From NCBI GenBank assembly GCA_963828825.1, contig CAWHGF010000007.1, positions 1,054,001 to 1,118,000 of the forward strand: DNA of 64,000 bases, written 5' to 3'. Numbering within the stretch: the stretch's first letter is position 1; each line of letters begins with the position of its first letter. Under the pieces are notes generated by a model. The model saw only the letters and a program-made list of their open reading frames with translations. It ran no database searches and was not told where the DNA came from. Positions 16,391-25,035 of this stretch are shown here, piece after piece. The translations under genes and the position numbers were made by a program. Origin of the DNA: Bog-473 sp963828825 (GTDB lineage Bacteria; Actinomycetota; Acidimicrobiia; Acidimicrobiales; RAAP-2).

Positions 16391-17056
16391 CTACGCCCGA
16401 AGCAGCACGAGAGGGCTCGTCTGAAACTGGTCCACTATGTCGCCAACATCTCTGTAAACATGAAGTGATCCCGCTTCGCTCAACTCGTGCTGACTGAAAC
16501 CACCGGACTCGACGGTGATGCAGCCGATGCCCGCAGCACGAGCGGCTCTCACATCCCACACGCTGTCCCCGACGGCCAGTGCCCGCCGGGGATCGATTGA
16601 GAACCGCTTCATCGCGCTCAAGAACACTTCGGGGTCGGGCTTGGAGTTCGCGACATCGTCGGAAGAAGTCTGCCCTTCGATTGCTCCCTCTGCGTCGAGA
16701 GCCTTACGGAGTGCGGCGAGCTCGTCGTCGGGAGCGGAGGTGGCGAGAACGACGGCTAGGCCATGGTCGTGGACACGATGCAATACCTCTGCAGCGCGCG
16801 GAAACGCAAGGATATCTCCCAGGAGTTCCCTATAGCGCTTGGGCCTCGCTGCAACCGCCTCAGGACAGTCATGCCCGAGAAGTTCTGGGACCAACTGGTC
16901 GCCACCCATCCCGATCAAGCGATGGATGGCGTTCATAGGAGCCCACTCACCGACATCCCGGAACGCTCGCGACCAAGCGAGCGTGTGCAGATAGTTCGTG
17001 TCGCACAACGTGCCGTCGACGTCGAACAAAACCCCGGGCCGAAGATGGTCCGTCAT
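16391..17056 (-). CDS. HAD-superfamily phosphatase (phosphoglycolate-phosphatase-like)
   Basis: 221 residues from ATG 17056. All four HAD motifs are visible: the nucleophile in VLFDVDGTLCDTNYLH, motif II in VVLATSAPDD, the Lys of motif III in ANSKPDPEVFL, and the acidic motif IV in AVGDSVWDVRAARAAGI. The cap domain is helical (WSRAFRDVGEW, RLIGMGGDQLVPELLG). The substrate cannot be told from sequence; phosphoglycolate or a sugar phosphate is typical of this subfamily. The frame continues upstream of ATG 17056, but MTDHLRPGVLFDVDG fits the family start. No close operon partner. Confidence 0.88.
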   Translation of the reverse strand: MTDHLRPGVLFDVDGTLCDTNYLHTLAWSRAFRDVGEWAPMNAIHRLIGMGGDQLVPELLGHDCPEAVAARPKRYRELLGDILAFPRAAEVLHRVHDHGLAVVLATSAPDDELAALRKALDAEGAIEGQTSSDDVANSKPDPEVFLSAMKRFSIDPRRALAVGDSVWDVRAARAAGIGCITVESGGFSQHELSEAGSLHVYRDVGDIVDQFQTSPLVLLRA

Positions 17057-17329
17057 GCGGGAGGATCGTTCTCTCGGTTCGTGGCAGCCTGCTCTTCGCC
17101 AGTCCGGTAATCGTGAGATTCCTCGCTGGCGCCAGAAGAATCCGGGACATTGCCTTTTGGATCCTTCGCCTGGGTGTCGGGGCAAGGCACCTCTGCCGTC
17201 CGGTCGGGGTTTCCACTCATCCCTTAGCAATACCCCGGTTCCTAGACGTGAACCGCGCAGTGAGAAGCGATGGATGATGAGCGCAGGGAGAGCAGGGGCT
17301 TCCCCATGCAGCTGGGGACAGCCGGCAAG
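17057..17329. other. Noncoding stretch between HAD and PfpI genes
   Basis: About 270 bases with no gene I can support on either strand. It must contain the promoter of the HAD gene at its left end. Open frames crossing it are extensions of neighbouring genes or shadows. Confidence 0.4.
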
Positions 17330-17908
17330 TCAGCCGGTCCGCGCCTCTCTGACCGAGCCCGAGAACACCTTCACCATTTCGCTACAGAAGGCCTCCAGAT
17401 CGTCCGGCTTACGACTGGTCACGAGGGTGTTGGGCCCATCCGCGGACACGTGCACCTCCTCATCGACCCAGGTGCCGCCAGCGTTCTCGATGTCCGTCTT
17501 CAAGCTCGGCCACGACGTGAGCGTGCGCCCCTTGACGAGGCCCGCCTCCACCAGTGTCCACGGCCCGTGGCAGATGACGGCCGAGGGCTTACCGGCTGCA
17601 AACGACGCCTGAAGAAAGCTGATGGCAGCATCATCGAGGCGCAGCTGGTCGGGGTTGGCGACGCCACCGGGAAGCACGGTCGCATCGAACGATTCGGCCT
17701 GTGCCGACTCCGTCGTTTGGTCGACGTCGAATTGGTCGGCCTCTTTGAGATGATTGAACGCTTGCACCGTGCCCGACTTCGGGGCCACGAGAACTGGCGT
17801 TCCGCCGCCCTCCTGAATGGCCTTCCACGGAGTCGTGAGCTCGACCTGCTCAATCCCCTCGTTGGCCACCAGAAAGGCGACCCGTACTTCTCGTAGTTCG
17901 TCTGACAT
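17330..17908 (-). CDS. DJ-1/PfpI-family protein (general stress protein type)
   Basis: 192 residues of the class I glutamine amidotransferase-like fold. The nucleophile-elbow Cys is in AVICHGPWTLVEAGLVKGR, and DATVLPGGVANPDQLR and VHVSADGPNTLVTSRKPDD are typical of the PfpI/YhbO group. Members act as chaperone-like, deglycase or glyoxalase proteins in carbonyl and oxidative stress; the exact activity is disputed in the family and unknown here. ATG 17908 (MSDELREVRVAFLVANEGI) is the natural start. It lies downstream of the catalase gene, itself tipped with a DJ-1/PfpI-like domain, on the same strand, so a shared stress response is likely. Confidence 0.92.
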   Translation of the reverse strand: MSDELREVRVAFLVANEGIEQVELTTPWKAIQEGGGTPVLVAPKSGTVQAFNHLKEADQFDVDQTTESAQAESFDATVLPGGVANPDQLRLDDAAISFLQASFAAGKPSAVICHGPWTLVEAGLVKGRTLTSWPSLKTDIENAGGTWVDEEVHVSADGPNTLVTSRKPDDLEAFCSEMVKVFSGSVREARTG

Positions 17909-18090
17909 TGTCTACCTCCAGAAGTCGGGGCATACCCCGGGGTTGACCAAACCGACGACGACGGCCAGAAGCGCAGCGCTTCTCGCTGACCGAAATCGGA
18001 AAGAGCTGCGTGATCGTGTAGAGGCCATCAGCATTCCGTCACCAATCCTGGGAATCCAGTCGGCCGAGGCCCAGGACACCTCGCCCGCGC

Positions 18091-20190
18091 TCATAGCGGC
18101 GGCACAGCGGAGGCCATGACGTTTTCGGCGCGCGCCCAGACGCGGTGGAGGCCCACGGCCGTCACCAATTCGTCGATGAATGCCTTCGCAACTGTCCGTG
18201 CGGTGACCACGCCCGGTCCGTCGATCGAGATGCCGACGTCCTCGAGGACCGCAGTGCCACTGCCCCAGGCGCCCACGGCTTTGCAGTGACGAAAGGCCTC
18301 TTGGAGCAGCACGGCCAGCTTGATGTCGATGGTCGGGGTCACATCTCCGGCGACGACCAGCGCGTCGAACTCGATTGAGCGGCACGTCAGGAGCGTCCGA
18401 TCGGCGGACATCCTCTCGGATCCCTTGCCGAGGTTGCCGCCACTCGGCGCGACCACGAGGACGCCGGTACCGAGTTTGGAAAGTGCTCGGCGCAGCTTGG
18501 TGACGCCAGCCAGGTCAGCGCCGTCATCGGCGATCACGCCGACCTTGCGGCCGTCAATCGGACCTGGCACCTCGACGATCTGGGACAAGGCAGGCGAGAT
18601 GGCCACGTCTCTGGCGGGAGAGCCCTTAGGGATCCGAAGACCCAGTCCGGCAGCCACCTGGGCACACAGGTCGGAGTCCACGTCAGCGAGCACGGCCAGT
18701 TCCCGCTCTTTGATCTCTCGGGCGTAGACCTTGCCGAGTTCGAAGGTGAAGGCCTCGACGACGTGGGCCTGCTCTACTGCGCTCAGACTTCGGTAAAAGA
18801 GGGTGGCCTGCGAGTAATGGTCGTCGAAGGACGCCGGTGCCCCTCGCACGACCTCGCCATCGAGAGTACGTGGCACGTTGATGTAGGCGCCTTCACGTCT
18901 GGTGGCGACCCGAGGCGACTCGTCGATCCCGTTGGGAAGGTACGGGGAAAGCCCGTCATGGACGGCAGTCTGGTGCATGCCGTCGCGCAGCATGTCGTTG
19001 ACCGGGCAGTGCGGACGATTGATCGGCAGTTGCGTAAAATTTGGCCCACCGAGGCGGGTGAGCTGCGTATCGAGGTAGGAAAACAGACGCGCCTGCATCA
19101 GGGGATCGTCGGTGGCTTCGATGCCGGGCACCAGGTTGCCCGTGTGAAAAGCCACCTGCTCCGTCTCGGCAAAGTAGTTCGAGGGGTTCCGGTTGAGGGT
19201 CATCTTGCCGATCAGCTGCACCGGGGCGAGCTCCTCGGGCACCAGCTTGGTGGGATCGAGCAGGTCGATGCCCTCGAAGCTGTCGCTGCCGTCGTCGGGC
19301 AGGACCTGAATGCCCAGCTCGTATTCGAAGAAGGCACCTGCCTCAATGCCGTCGGCCAGGTCCCGGCGGTGGAAATCGGGGTCCACGCCGGCGGCGATCT
19401 GCGCCTCTTCCCAGACCAGCGAATGCACCCCGGCCACCGGCTTCCAGTGGAACTTGACCAATGACGTGGCACCCCTGGCATTCACGAGCCGGAACGTATG
19501 GACCCCGAACCCCTCCATCGTCCGGAAGGAGCGGGGGATACCGCGGTCGCTCATGTTCCACAACACGTGGTGCGTCGCCTCCGTGTGCAACGAGACGAAG
19601 TCCCAAAAGGTGTCGTGGGCCGACTGGGCCTGGGGGATCTCCACGTCCGGATGGGGCTTGGCGGCGTGGATGATGTCGGGGAACTTGATCCCGTCCTGGA
19701 TGAAGAACACCGGGATGTTGTTGCCCACCAGGTCGAAGGTGCCCTCAGCCGTGTAGAACTTGACCGCGAAGCCTCGCGTGTCCCGCACGGTGTCGGCCGA
19801 GCCTCGGGACCCGACCACAGTCGAGAAGCGGGTGAAGACCGGTGTGACCAAACCCTCCTCGGCCAAGAATCCAGCCTTGGTCACCGATCGGGCCGTTCCG
19901 TAGGACTCGAAATGGCCATGGGCGGCGGCACCGCGTGCATGCACCACCCGCTCGGGAATGCGCTCGTGGTCGAAGTGGGTGATCTTCTCGCGCAGGTGGA
20001 AATCCTCCAGCAGGGAGGGCCCGCGTTCGCCAACCTTGAGCGAATGGTCCGTGTCGGCCAACCGCACCCCTTGGGCCGTCGTGAGAAAATCCCCGCCTTG
20101 TGCGACGGCCGCGGATTCGTCCTTCGAGGGTTGTCCGGTTGACGTGAAGAGGCCCGGAGCGGAGTGGCTGCGACCATTGGAACTTGGCAT
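18091..20190 (-). CDS. katE: Large-subunit monofunctional catalase (HPII type) with C-terminal PfpI-like domain
   Basis: Decomposes hydrogen peroxide; 699 residues, within the range of large-subunit catalases. Catalytic His is in RVVHARGAAAHGHFE (about residue 84), Asn in DLVGNNIPVFFIQD (about 157) and the haem-ligand Tyr in RLFSYLDTQLTRLGG (about 370). After the catalase core comes a linker and the flavodoxin-like domain (RKVGVIADDGADLAGV, VLVVAPSGGNLGKG, CRSIEFDALVVAGD). ATG 20190 (MPSSNGRSHSAPGLF) gives the usual basic N-terminal arm. The PfpI gene follows on the same strand after 182 bases, probably in the same stress response though not necessarily one transcript. Confidence 0.97.
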   Translation of the reverse strand: MPSSNGRSHSAPGLFTSTGQPSKDESAAVAQGGDFLTTAQGVRLADTDHSLKVGERGPSLLEDFHLREKITHFDHERIPERVVHARGAAAHGHFESYGTARSVTKAGFLAEEGLVTPVFTRFSTVVGSRGSADTVRDTRGFAVKFYTAEGTFDLVGNNIPVFFIQDGIKFPDIIHAAKPHPDVEIPQAQSAHDTFWDFVSLHTEATHHVLWNMSDRGIPRSFRTMEGFGVHTFRLVNARGATSLVKFHWKPVAGVHSLVWEEAQIAAGVDPDFHRRDLADGIEAGAFFEYELGIQVLPDDGSDSFEGIDLLDPTKLVPEELAPVQLIGKMTLNRNPSNYFAETEQVAFHTGNLVPGIEATDDPLMQARLFSYLDTQLTRLGGPNFTQLPINRPHCPVNDMLRDGMHQTAVHDGLSPYLPNGIDESPRVATRREGAYINVPRTLDGEVVRGAPASFDDHYSQATLFYRSLSAVEQAHVVEAFTFELGKVYAREIKERELAVLADVDSDLCAQVAAGLGLRIPKGSPARDVAISPALSQIVEVPGPIDGRKVGVIADDGADLAGVTKLRRALSKLGTGVLVVAPSGGNLGKGSERMSADRTLLTCRSIEFDALVVAGDVTPTIDIKLAVLLQEAFRHCKAVGAWGSGTAVLEDVGISIDGPGVVTARTVAKAFIDELVTAVGLHRVWARAENVMASAVPPL

Positions 20191-20811
20191 AAAGCATCTC
20201 CCCGGTAAGGCGCGACGACCAGCCGCCCAGCTGCGACTGCTCTACCCTCCCGCGATATCCCGTACACAACTTCCCATCCGGATCTACGAAAATCACTCAA
20301 TCGGGTGACAGATAGTGTGGGACGCCCGGCATGTCGTGATGACGGACGGAGCATCGAAGAAATCCTGCGGCCAAGGCCACGCCGGCTACGAGGTGAGGCA
20401 ACCGCTACTCTGGAATGGCGGTTCATTCGATCGTGCTGTCGACGGCGCAGCTCGTCCTCGACGTCTACACCTGCGATCCCAAGCGGACGAGCGGCGCCAT
20501 CGACCGAGGTCCGATCGACCAGCTCTTGGAGGGCTTCGGCCCTCGTGCGTTGCGCCCGATCCGCCGCGCCCACTTCCTGGTCCCCGAAGACCGACGCAGA
20601 CGTCAAGCGTTTCCCGGCCTCGTGGAACCTCTCCACCAGAGTCGCCAGGTCCTCATCTGGTCGCATCGCCTGGCATCTACCCCAGCGGATCGAAACCGAC
20701 CGCCTCCCTTTCACCGGCACCCGCGGGTCGCACATGTGGCGCTCACGCCAATTGGTCGGACCCGATTCTTCAGCATGGATCGGCCTTCATCGGGAATGAC
20801 ATGTCCTCAGA
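20191..20811. other. Long intergenic region upstream of katE and of the DksA/TraR-like gene
   Basis: About 620 bases between two divergently read genes. A reverse frame from 20666 (MRPDEDLATLVERFHEAGKR) looks gene-like in composition but runs on into katE without a stop, and a forward frame from 20415 runs into the DksA-like gene; neither resembles a known family. The interval must hold promoters for both flanking genes. I see no clear operator. Confidence 0.4.
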
Positions 20812-21183
20812 ATGAACGAATCAGTCATCTGTGATGTGCTCGCTCGGGAGCGGGCGGCCACGTTGGCCCAGATCGAGGCGATCCAGGCGGAGTTCAAGGC
20901 CATCGTCTCGAGTTCGGTCGGCGCCAACGGTGACGATGAGCACGACGCGGAGGGATCAACGATCGCTTTCGAGCGCGCGAAGGTGGCCGCTCTACTCGAT
21001 CAGGCCCGGTCGAATCTCAGCGACATCGATCATGCGCTGGCCCGCCTCACCGCGGGGCATTATGACGTGTGTGAGCGCTGTCATGGGCAAATTGCGGCCG
21101 CACGTCTGGAGGCTCGGCCGGCCGGTCGTACCTGTTACGACTGCGCACAGGCCGAAGCTTCGCAGGGTCGGATCTGGCGGTGA
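20812..21183 (+). CDS. DksA/TraR-type C4 zinc-finger protein
   Basis: 123 residues. An N-terminal helical hairpin (ERAATLAQIEAIQAEFKAIVSS, in two parts) leads to the C4 zinc finger CERCHGQIAAARLEA and TCYDC, spaced C-x2-C-x17-C-x2-C. Proteins of this family bind RNA polymerase through the secondary channel; in actinobacteria short versions with the GxYGxCxxC-like pattern (here GHYDVCERC) are linked to stress or stationary phase. The tip acidic residues characteristic of DksA are not evident, so the activity may differ. It lies beside katE and a membrane protein gene. Confidence 0.85.
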   Translation: MNESVICDVLARERAATLAQIEAIQAEFKAIVSSSVGANGDDEHDAEGSTIAFERAKVAALLDQARSNLSDIDHALARLTAGHYDVCERCHGQIAAARLEARPAGRTCYDCAQAEASQGRIWR

Positions 21184-21374
21184 CCCGATCGAGCGCCTGG
21201 GTAGCGGGATGACACCAATGCGGGGCGCCTCGGGCCGTCGGCCGACCTGGCGCGCCCTCCTCTCCGGCTGAGCGCCGAGTCGTTGTGGCTCCCGGGCGCT
21301 GGCTGCGGTCACCCGTTCGGTGCGAAGACGACAGCTGCTGATTCGAGGAGAGTAGATGTGGGTAGTCCGCTCCC

Positions 21375-21953
21375 ATGTTGCAGCAGGCGCAAACCCAGGT
21401 CCGTCGTGGAGCGCAGAGTCTGGGATGGCCCAGATCCAGGGCCCGAGCGTTTCTCCTCTTCATCGTGATACCGGCGTGGCTCGTCCCCGGCCTCTTGGAC
21501 TGGTATTTCCACCGCCGCAGCCACATCGAGAAGCCGGAGAATGGTGGCGTGCGAGAGTCGCTAGTCCACTCGGCGATGTTCGCCGAGGCCGGCATGCCGC
21601 TCGTGCTCAGCGTGCTCTTCGAGATGAATCCTCTGCTCGTCACGCTCATGACGGGCGCGGCTGCCACTCATGAGTTGACGGCGATCGGCGATGTCCGACT
21701 CGCGTTGGACAGCCAGCGAGAGGTCACACAGGCCGAGCAACACGTCCACAGCTTCCTTGAGGTGATGCCCTTCTGGGTGGTGCCGCTCATGGTCCTGCTC
21801 CATGAGCCGTCGACGAAACGGTGGCGACTGACCCGACGCGGATCGGCATTGCGGAGAGGAGATCTCGGATGGGTCGCGGTGGCGGTGCTCCTCGGCGGTG
21901 TGGCCCCGTACTCCGAAGAGCTCCTTCGCTGTTGGCGGAATCGGTCGACATGA
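21375..21953 (+). CDS. Conserved His-rich integral membrane protein, function unknown
   Basis: 192 residues with about four predicted membrane segments: FLLFIVIPAWLVPGLL, MPLVLSVLFEMNPLLVTLM, MPFWVVPLMVLL and WVAVAVLLGGVAPY. Between them lie patterned polar residues: DWYFHRRSHIEK, ESLVHSAMFAEAG, THELTAIGDVRL and EQHVHSFLE. The repeated His/Glu/Asp at membrane edges is what is seen in membrane di-metal proteins, but I cannot assign a family name or activity. ATG 21375 is the most likely start. It lies in the catalase / DksA-like stress neighbourhood. Confidence 0.65.
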   Translation: MLQQAQTQVRRGAQSLGWPRSRARAFLLFIVIPAWLVPGLLDWYFHRRSHIEKPENGGVRESLVHSAMFAEAGMPLVLSVLFEMNPLLVTLMTGAAATHELTAIGDVRLALDSQREVTQAEQHVHSFLEVMPFWVVPLMVLLHEPSTKRWRLTRRGSALRRGDLGWVAVAVLLGGVAPYSEELLRCWRNRST

Positions 21954-22316
21954 GGGTCCTGCTTGCGACTTCCCACTCATCGCGACGACCGAGGTGGTCG
22001 CAGAGATGGGTTCTGGTATGAGTCGTCCATCTCCTTACCGACGATCCGATTCGCCGATTGCATCAGCGGTTGCAATAGCGGGTTCAGGCCCCGCACCCGT
22101 TCCGCCCGGTGGCGGTGGCAGTCCACTGAGTCTCCGGGCAAATGGCGCGGAAATGGCGCGGAACTTTTTGCCCGGCGTTCGACCGGGTGCCGTTGCCGTT
22201 GTCACCGAAGCAGCGCTCGCCGATCGCGTCGGCGGCCTCCCGGTCGATCGATGCCGACGCCGAGCAAGGTGGGTAGAGTTCGGCACGGTGGCGGTTGCTC
22301 AGGAGGAGAAGCGGGC
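21954..22316. other. Noncoding stretch upstream of the DUF1801 gene
   Basis: About 360 bases with open frames but no recognisable protein. Near its right end TAGAGT (about 22274-22279) may be a -10 box and AGGAGGAG serves the next start. Nothing else is seen. Confidence 0.4.
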
Positions 22317-22715
22317 ATGACCCCGAGCGGGTCGCAGCAAGCAAAGTCTCCTTCTCAGCTGATCGACGAGAGAATTAAGGAGCTGGGCGACTGGCGGGGC
22401 ACGACGCTCAGCCGGCTCCGCGCCTTGATCAAGGAGGCCGATCCCGACGTCGTCGAGGACTGGAAGTGGCGAGGGGTTCCGACGTGGTACCACGACGGAT
22501 TGATCTGCACAGGCGAGACGTACAAGAACGTCGTGAAGATGACCTTCGCCAAAGGGGCGTCTCTGAAGGATCCGGCGGGGCTCTTCAACTCCAGCCTCGA
22601 GGGGAACACGCGCCGTGCCATCGACTTCCGCGAGGGCGAGAAGATCAACGAGAAGGCGTTGAAGACCCTCGTTCGTGCCGCCGTGACCCTGAACAAGTCC
22701 AAAGCCAAGAGCTGA
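22317..22715 (+). CDS. DUF1801 (YdhG-like) domain protein
   Basis: 132 residues: SPSQLIDERIKELGDWRG, LRALIKEADPDVVEDWKWRG, VPTWYHDGLICTGETYKN, MTFAKGASLKDPAGLFNSS and NTRRAIDFREGEKINEKAL. This is a small alpha/beta protein of the DUF1801 group, which is widespread but lacks a known reaction. ATG 22317 is preceded by AGGAGGAG at good distance, which excludes longer in-frame starts upstream. The gene is convergent with the carrier-protein ligase gene (30 bases between the ends). No functional link to neighbours can be shown. Confidence 0.88.
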   Translation: MTPSGSQQAKSPSQLIDERIKELGDWRGTTLSRLRALIKEADPDVVEDWKWRGVPTWYHDGLICTGETYKNVVKMTFAKGASLKDPAGLFNSSLEGNTRRAIDFREGEKINEKALKTLVRAAVTLNKSKAKS

Positions 22716-22745
22716 TCGACAGAAGCCGCAGCCCGTTGCCCGGGC

Positions 22746-23654
22746 TTACGGCCAGAGTTGTGCCCGAGGTGCAGCCGACCAGTCCTCAGGATGGATGCCA
22801 TGGGTCCGCAGCAAGGCCAAGGTGATGCGGTCGAGACCGAAGCCGAAGCAGCACGAATGCGCCACCTCACCGTCGGCCGTCACGATCCCGAACGGCTCTC
22901 CGAAGTGGTCGAGGTGGCAGTTGGCCGAGGCGATCGCCGTCGGGTGCTCCGAGGAATTGATCGGCGTCACGATCTCGAATTTGAGCGTCTCCGCCCTCTG
23001 GTTCTCGGCCAGAATGCGGCCGACCCGCCCGAAGAACGGGTCGTTCGCCACCACGGTCTCGACCACCAGGCCGAACGAGTCCAGTATCTCCGCGCCGAGC
23101 TGCAGCCAGCGGTCCCGGTGCTCGCTGGCCTGTACGGCGTCGCCGACGTACACCAGGTCGTGTTGCCGGAACGCCTGCATCCGCGCCGGGTCGAGGCTGG
23201 GCTCGTGGCGGAAGCACCAGCCCGACACGTCGTAACGGCTCCCGCCCTCGGGCAGGGTCCCGGACAGCGTCGGATAGAGGGGATGGCACACGGCGGGACA
23301 GAGGCTCACGTCGGCCGCCTCAAGCAGTTCCGTCCAGTTACCCCCCGACTGGGCCACGTCCATCAGCCTCTTGTGGTCTGCATTGTTACCCGTGAACGTC
23401 GACACCGACCCGATCATGTCCGGAAAGGAGGACAGGTATCCGGTCCGCTCCAGGACCAGCCGGGGCATCACCGGCGGGAACCGATAGCTCGCCGCGCCCT
23501 CGGAGGCGGCCACGCCGGCCACCACGCTTTCGACCGCGGCCACGATACCCTCGTACACCGATGAGCGGCCGTAGATCCCGTCGGTCCCTGTGGGCACCAG
23601 GATGCCCGCTTCCACGAGCTCGTCCCGGAACGATCGTCCGCCGCTCACCGTCAA
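22746..23654 (-). CDS. Amino acid:[carrier protein] ligase (class II aaRS-like, SerRS-related)
   Basis: 302 residues. The protein is a stand-alone class II synthetase core without a tRNA-binding arm. Features include LCPAVCHPLYPTL and GWCFRHEPSLDPARM (motif 2 with candidate zinc ligands), QAFRQHDLVYVG, and SCCFGFGLDRITLALLRTHG (motif 3). This pattern is that of the aa:CP ligases known from Bradyrhizobium and Agrobacterium, which activate glycine or alanine and load it on the phosphopantetheine arm of a small carrier protein instead of tRNA. A matching carrier protein and its phosphopantetheinyl transferase are encoded divergently 560 bases away. Its ATG shares ATGA with the end of a small upstream frame. 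The biological role of such ligases is not settled. Confidence 0.88.
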   Translation of the reverse strand: MTVSGGRSFRDELVEAGILVPTGTDGIYGRSSVYEGIVAAVESVVAGVAASEGAASYRFPPVMPRLVLERTGYLSSFPDMIGSVSTFTGNNADHKRLMDVAQSGGNWTELLEAADVSLCPAVCHPLYPTLSGTLPEGGSRYDVSGWCFRHEPSLDPARMQAFRQHDLVYVGDAVQASEHRDRWLQLGAEILDSFGLVVETVVANDPFFGRVGRILAENQRAETLKFEIVTPINSSEHPTAIASANCHLDHFGEPFGIVTADGEVAHSCCFGFGLDRITLALLRTHGIHPEDWSAAPRAQLWP

Positions 23655-23923
23655 TCATCCCTGCGGATCAGCAGCCTCTGCGCCGCGGTGCTGTCGATCC
23701 GACGGTGGTTGCTGATGACGGCAGCACCCTGCCGGTCCGTGCCCGGGCCGAGCTCGCTCAGTGCTCCCGTTGCAGGCCCGGTCCCCACTGCCGGGAGCCA
23801 CGGCCGGTTGTCCCAAGCGAGGTCGGCCTCGTCGAGGCCCGCAGCCGGTCCACCCCAGCGGCATTCCGACCTGAATCCGCCCAGGACGTCGGAAATCGCC
23901 TTGCCCGCCGCTGCCGGTCCCAT
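23651..23923 (-). CDS. Small hypothetical protein upstream of the carrier-protein ligase
   Basis: A 90-residue frame on the same strand as the ligase (MGPAAAGKAISDVLGGF ... AAQRLLIRRDD). Its TGA overlaps the ligase ATG as ATGA, an arrangement that usually reflects translational coupling. The end slightly recalls the C-terminal tail of acyl-CoA dehydrogenases, which accompany such ligases elsewhere, so it could be a remnant; this is speculation. High GC makes chance frames common, so the coding status is uncertain. Confidence 0.3.
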   Translation of the reverse strand: MGPAAAGKAISDVLGGFRSECRWGGPAAGLDEADLAWDNRPWLPAVGTGPATGALSELGPGTDRQGAAVISNHRRIDSTAAQRLLIRRDD

Positions 23924-24216
23924 CGCGCCATTTCAGCACACGGAACCAGAGGTCCCTGGAGCGATTCGGTTAAAGGCACCTGAGTGCCCGGCCGATACCT
24001 ACGCAGGTCGATCCGGCGTTTAGATTGAGGAACCCCTGTTCAGGTAAGGGGGAAGTTCATCGTGGCAGTCATTCGCTGGCCCAGCCTGAAGTCGACGTTG
24101 CATTCGTGTCTCGAGCGGGGAAGCCCTGATCGACGGCAAGGGGGCGGCGTCCGAGTCCGCGATCAGATGGCGGCGGCGGTCGGGACGCGAACCCGGCGCG
24201 GAGGAGGGCGAAATCA
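23924..24216. other. Intergenic control region of the divergent carrier-protein module
   Basis: About 290 bases between the small reverse-strand frame and the phosphopantetheinyl transferase start. TAGATT near 24021 could be a -10 element for the rightward genes. GGAGGAGGGCG precedes the transferase ATG. I see no repeat or operator. Confidence 0.4.
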
Positions 24217-24672
24217 ATGAAGACAGGAACGGCTATCCGCGTCGGAGCGGACGTCGTGGCGGTCCACCAGGTGGCGGAGAGCGTCACCCGCTTCGGCTCG
24301 CGCTACTTGGAGCGCATCTACACCGAGCACGAGCTCAGCTCCTGCGTCGGTGGATCACCCGTGCGGGCTGCCAGCCTGGCCGCACGATTTGCAGCCAAGG
24401 AGGCGACCATCAAGGTGCTGCGTCCAGTGGGCCACCAGCCCGACTGGCGATCGGTGGAGGTGCGTCGCCATTCCGAGGGTTGGTGCACCATGGCTCTTTC
24501 GGGTCATGCGGCGGCGTTGGCCGAACAGGCGGGCATTGCCGAGCTGGCCGTCAGTCTGACCCACGACGGGGATGTGGCCGCGGCCGTGGTGGTCGCACTG
24601 TGCAACCCTGCGGCCGACGTCACCACGCCGACCCTGTCGAGGGATCTGGTCCGCTGCGAAGGTGATGTCTGA
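24217..24672 (+). CDS. AcpS-type 4'-phosphopantetheinyl transferase, dedicated to the adjacent carrier protein
   Basis: Transfers phosphopantetheine from CoA to a carrier-protein serine; 151 residues. Family motifs: the Mg-binding RVGADVVAVHQVAES near the N-terminus, IYTEHELSSC, SLAARFAAKEATIKVL with the catalytic Glu-Ala-Lys region, and SLTHDGDVAAAVVVAL at the end. It is longer and more divergent than housekeeping AcpS, suggesting a special partner. GGAGGAGGGCG precedes ATG 24217. Its TGA overlaps the next ATG by one base (TGATG), so enzyme and carrier are coupled. With the divergent ligase this makes a complete loading system. Confidence 0.88.
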   Translation: MKTGTAIRVGADVVAVHQVAESVTRFGSRYLERIYTEHELSSCVGGSPVRAASLAARFAAKEATIKVLRPVGHQPDWRSVEVRRHSEGWCTMALSGHAAALAEQAGIAELAVSLTHDGDVAAAVVVALCNPAADVTTPTLSRDLVRCEGDV

Positions 24673-24911
24673 TGGACGAGAAGATCCGTACCATCCTGGC
24701 GGACCACGGCCACCTCTCAGTCGACGTGGACTCGCTGCGCGACGAGGACGACCTGTACCAGGCCGGGATGACCTCGCACGCCAGCGTCAACGTCATGCTC
24801 GCCCTCGAGGACGAGTTCGAAATTGAATTCCCCGAGACGATGCTCCGCAAGAGCACGTTCGAGTCCGTCGCCGCCATCCGGAAGGCCCTCGACGAACTGA
24901 CCGGTCCCTAG
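24672..24911 (+). CDS. Small carrier protein for the aa:CP ligase
   Basis: 79-residue acyl-carrier-protein-like four-helix protein: DLYQAGMTSHASVNVMLALE, then DEFEIEFPETMLRKSTFESV. The phosphopantetheine serine is in GMTSHASVN. The usual DSL of fatty-acid ACPs is replaced by TSHAS, which resembles the TSFAS/TSFAT pattern of carriers paired with aa:CP ligases as I recall them. The start codon overlaps the stop of the phosphopantetheinyl transferase gene. Predicted to carry an aminoacyl thioester made by the ligase at 22746-23654; the acceptor is unknown, and the following GNAT is a candidate. Confidence 0.9.
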   Translation: MDEKIRTILADHGHLSVDVDSLRDEDDLYQAGMTSHASVNVMLALEDEFEIEFPETMLRKSTFESVAAIRKALDELTGP

Positions 24912-25035
24912 GCCGGGCGGAGATCCTGATGACGGTCGCTGGGGCCCGCGTCCACAACCTGACAGCTCGCCAGTCCGCCGTTGTGGCGGATGTCTGGGTT
25001 GATCCGACCCACAACACTGCCGAGCAAGGCGCCCG

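Noticed and set aside
20336..20811. Possible small genes (reverse from 20666, forward from 20415) between katE and the DksA-like gene
   Set aside because: The reverse frame has no stop before running deep into katE, and the forward one overlaps the next gene; neither resembles a family. Described only as intergenic.
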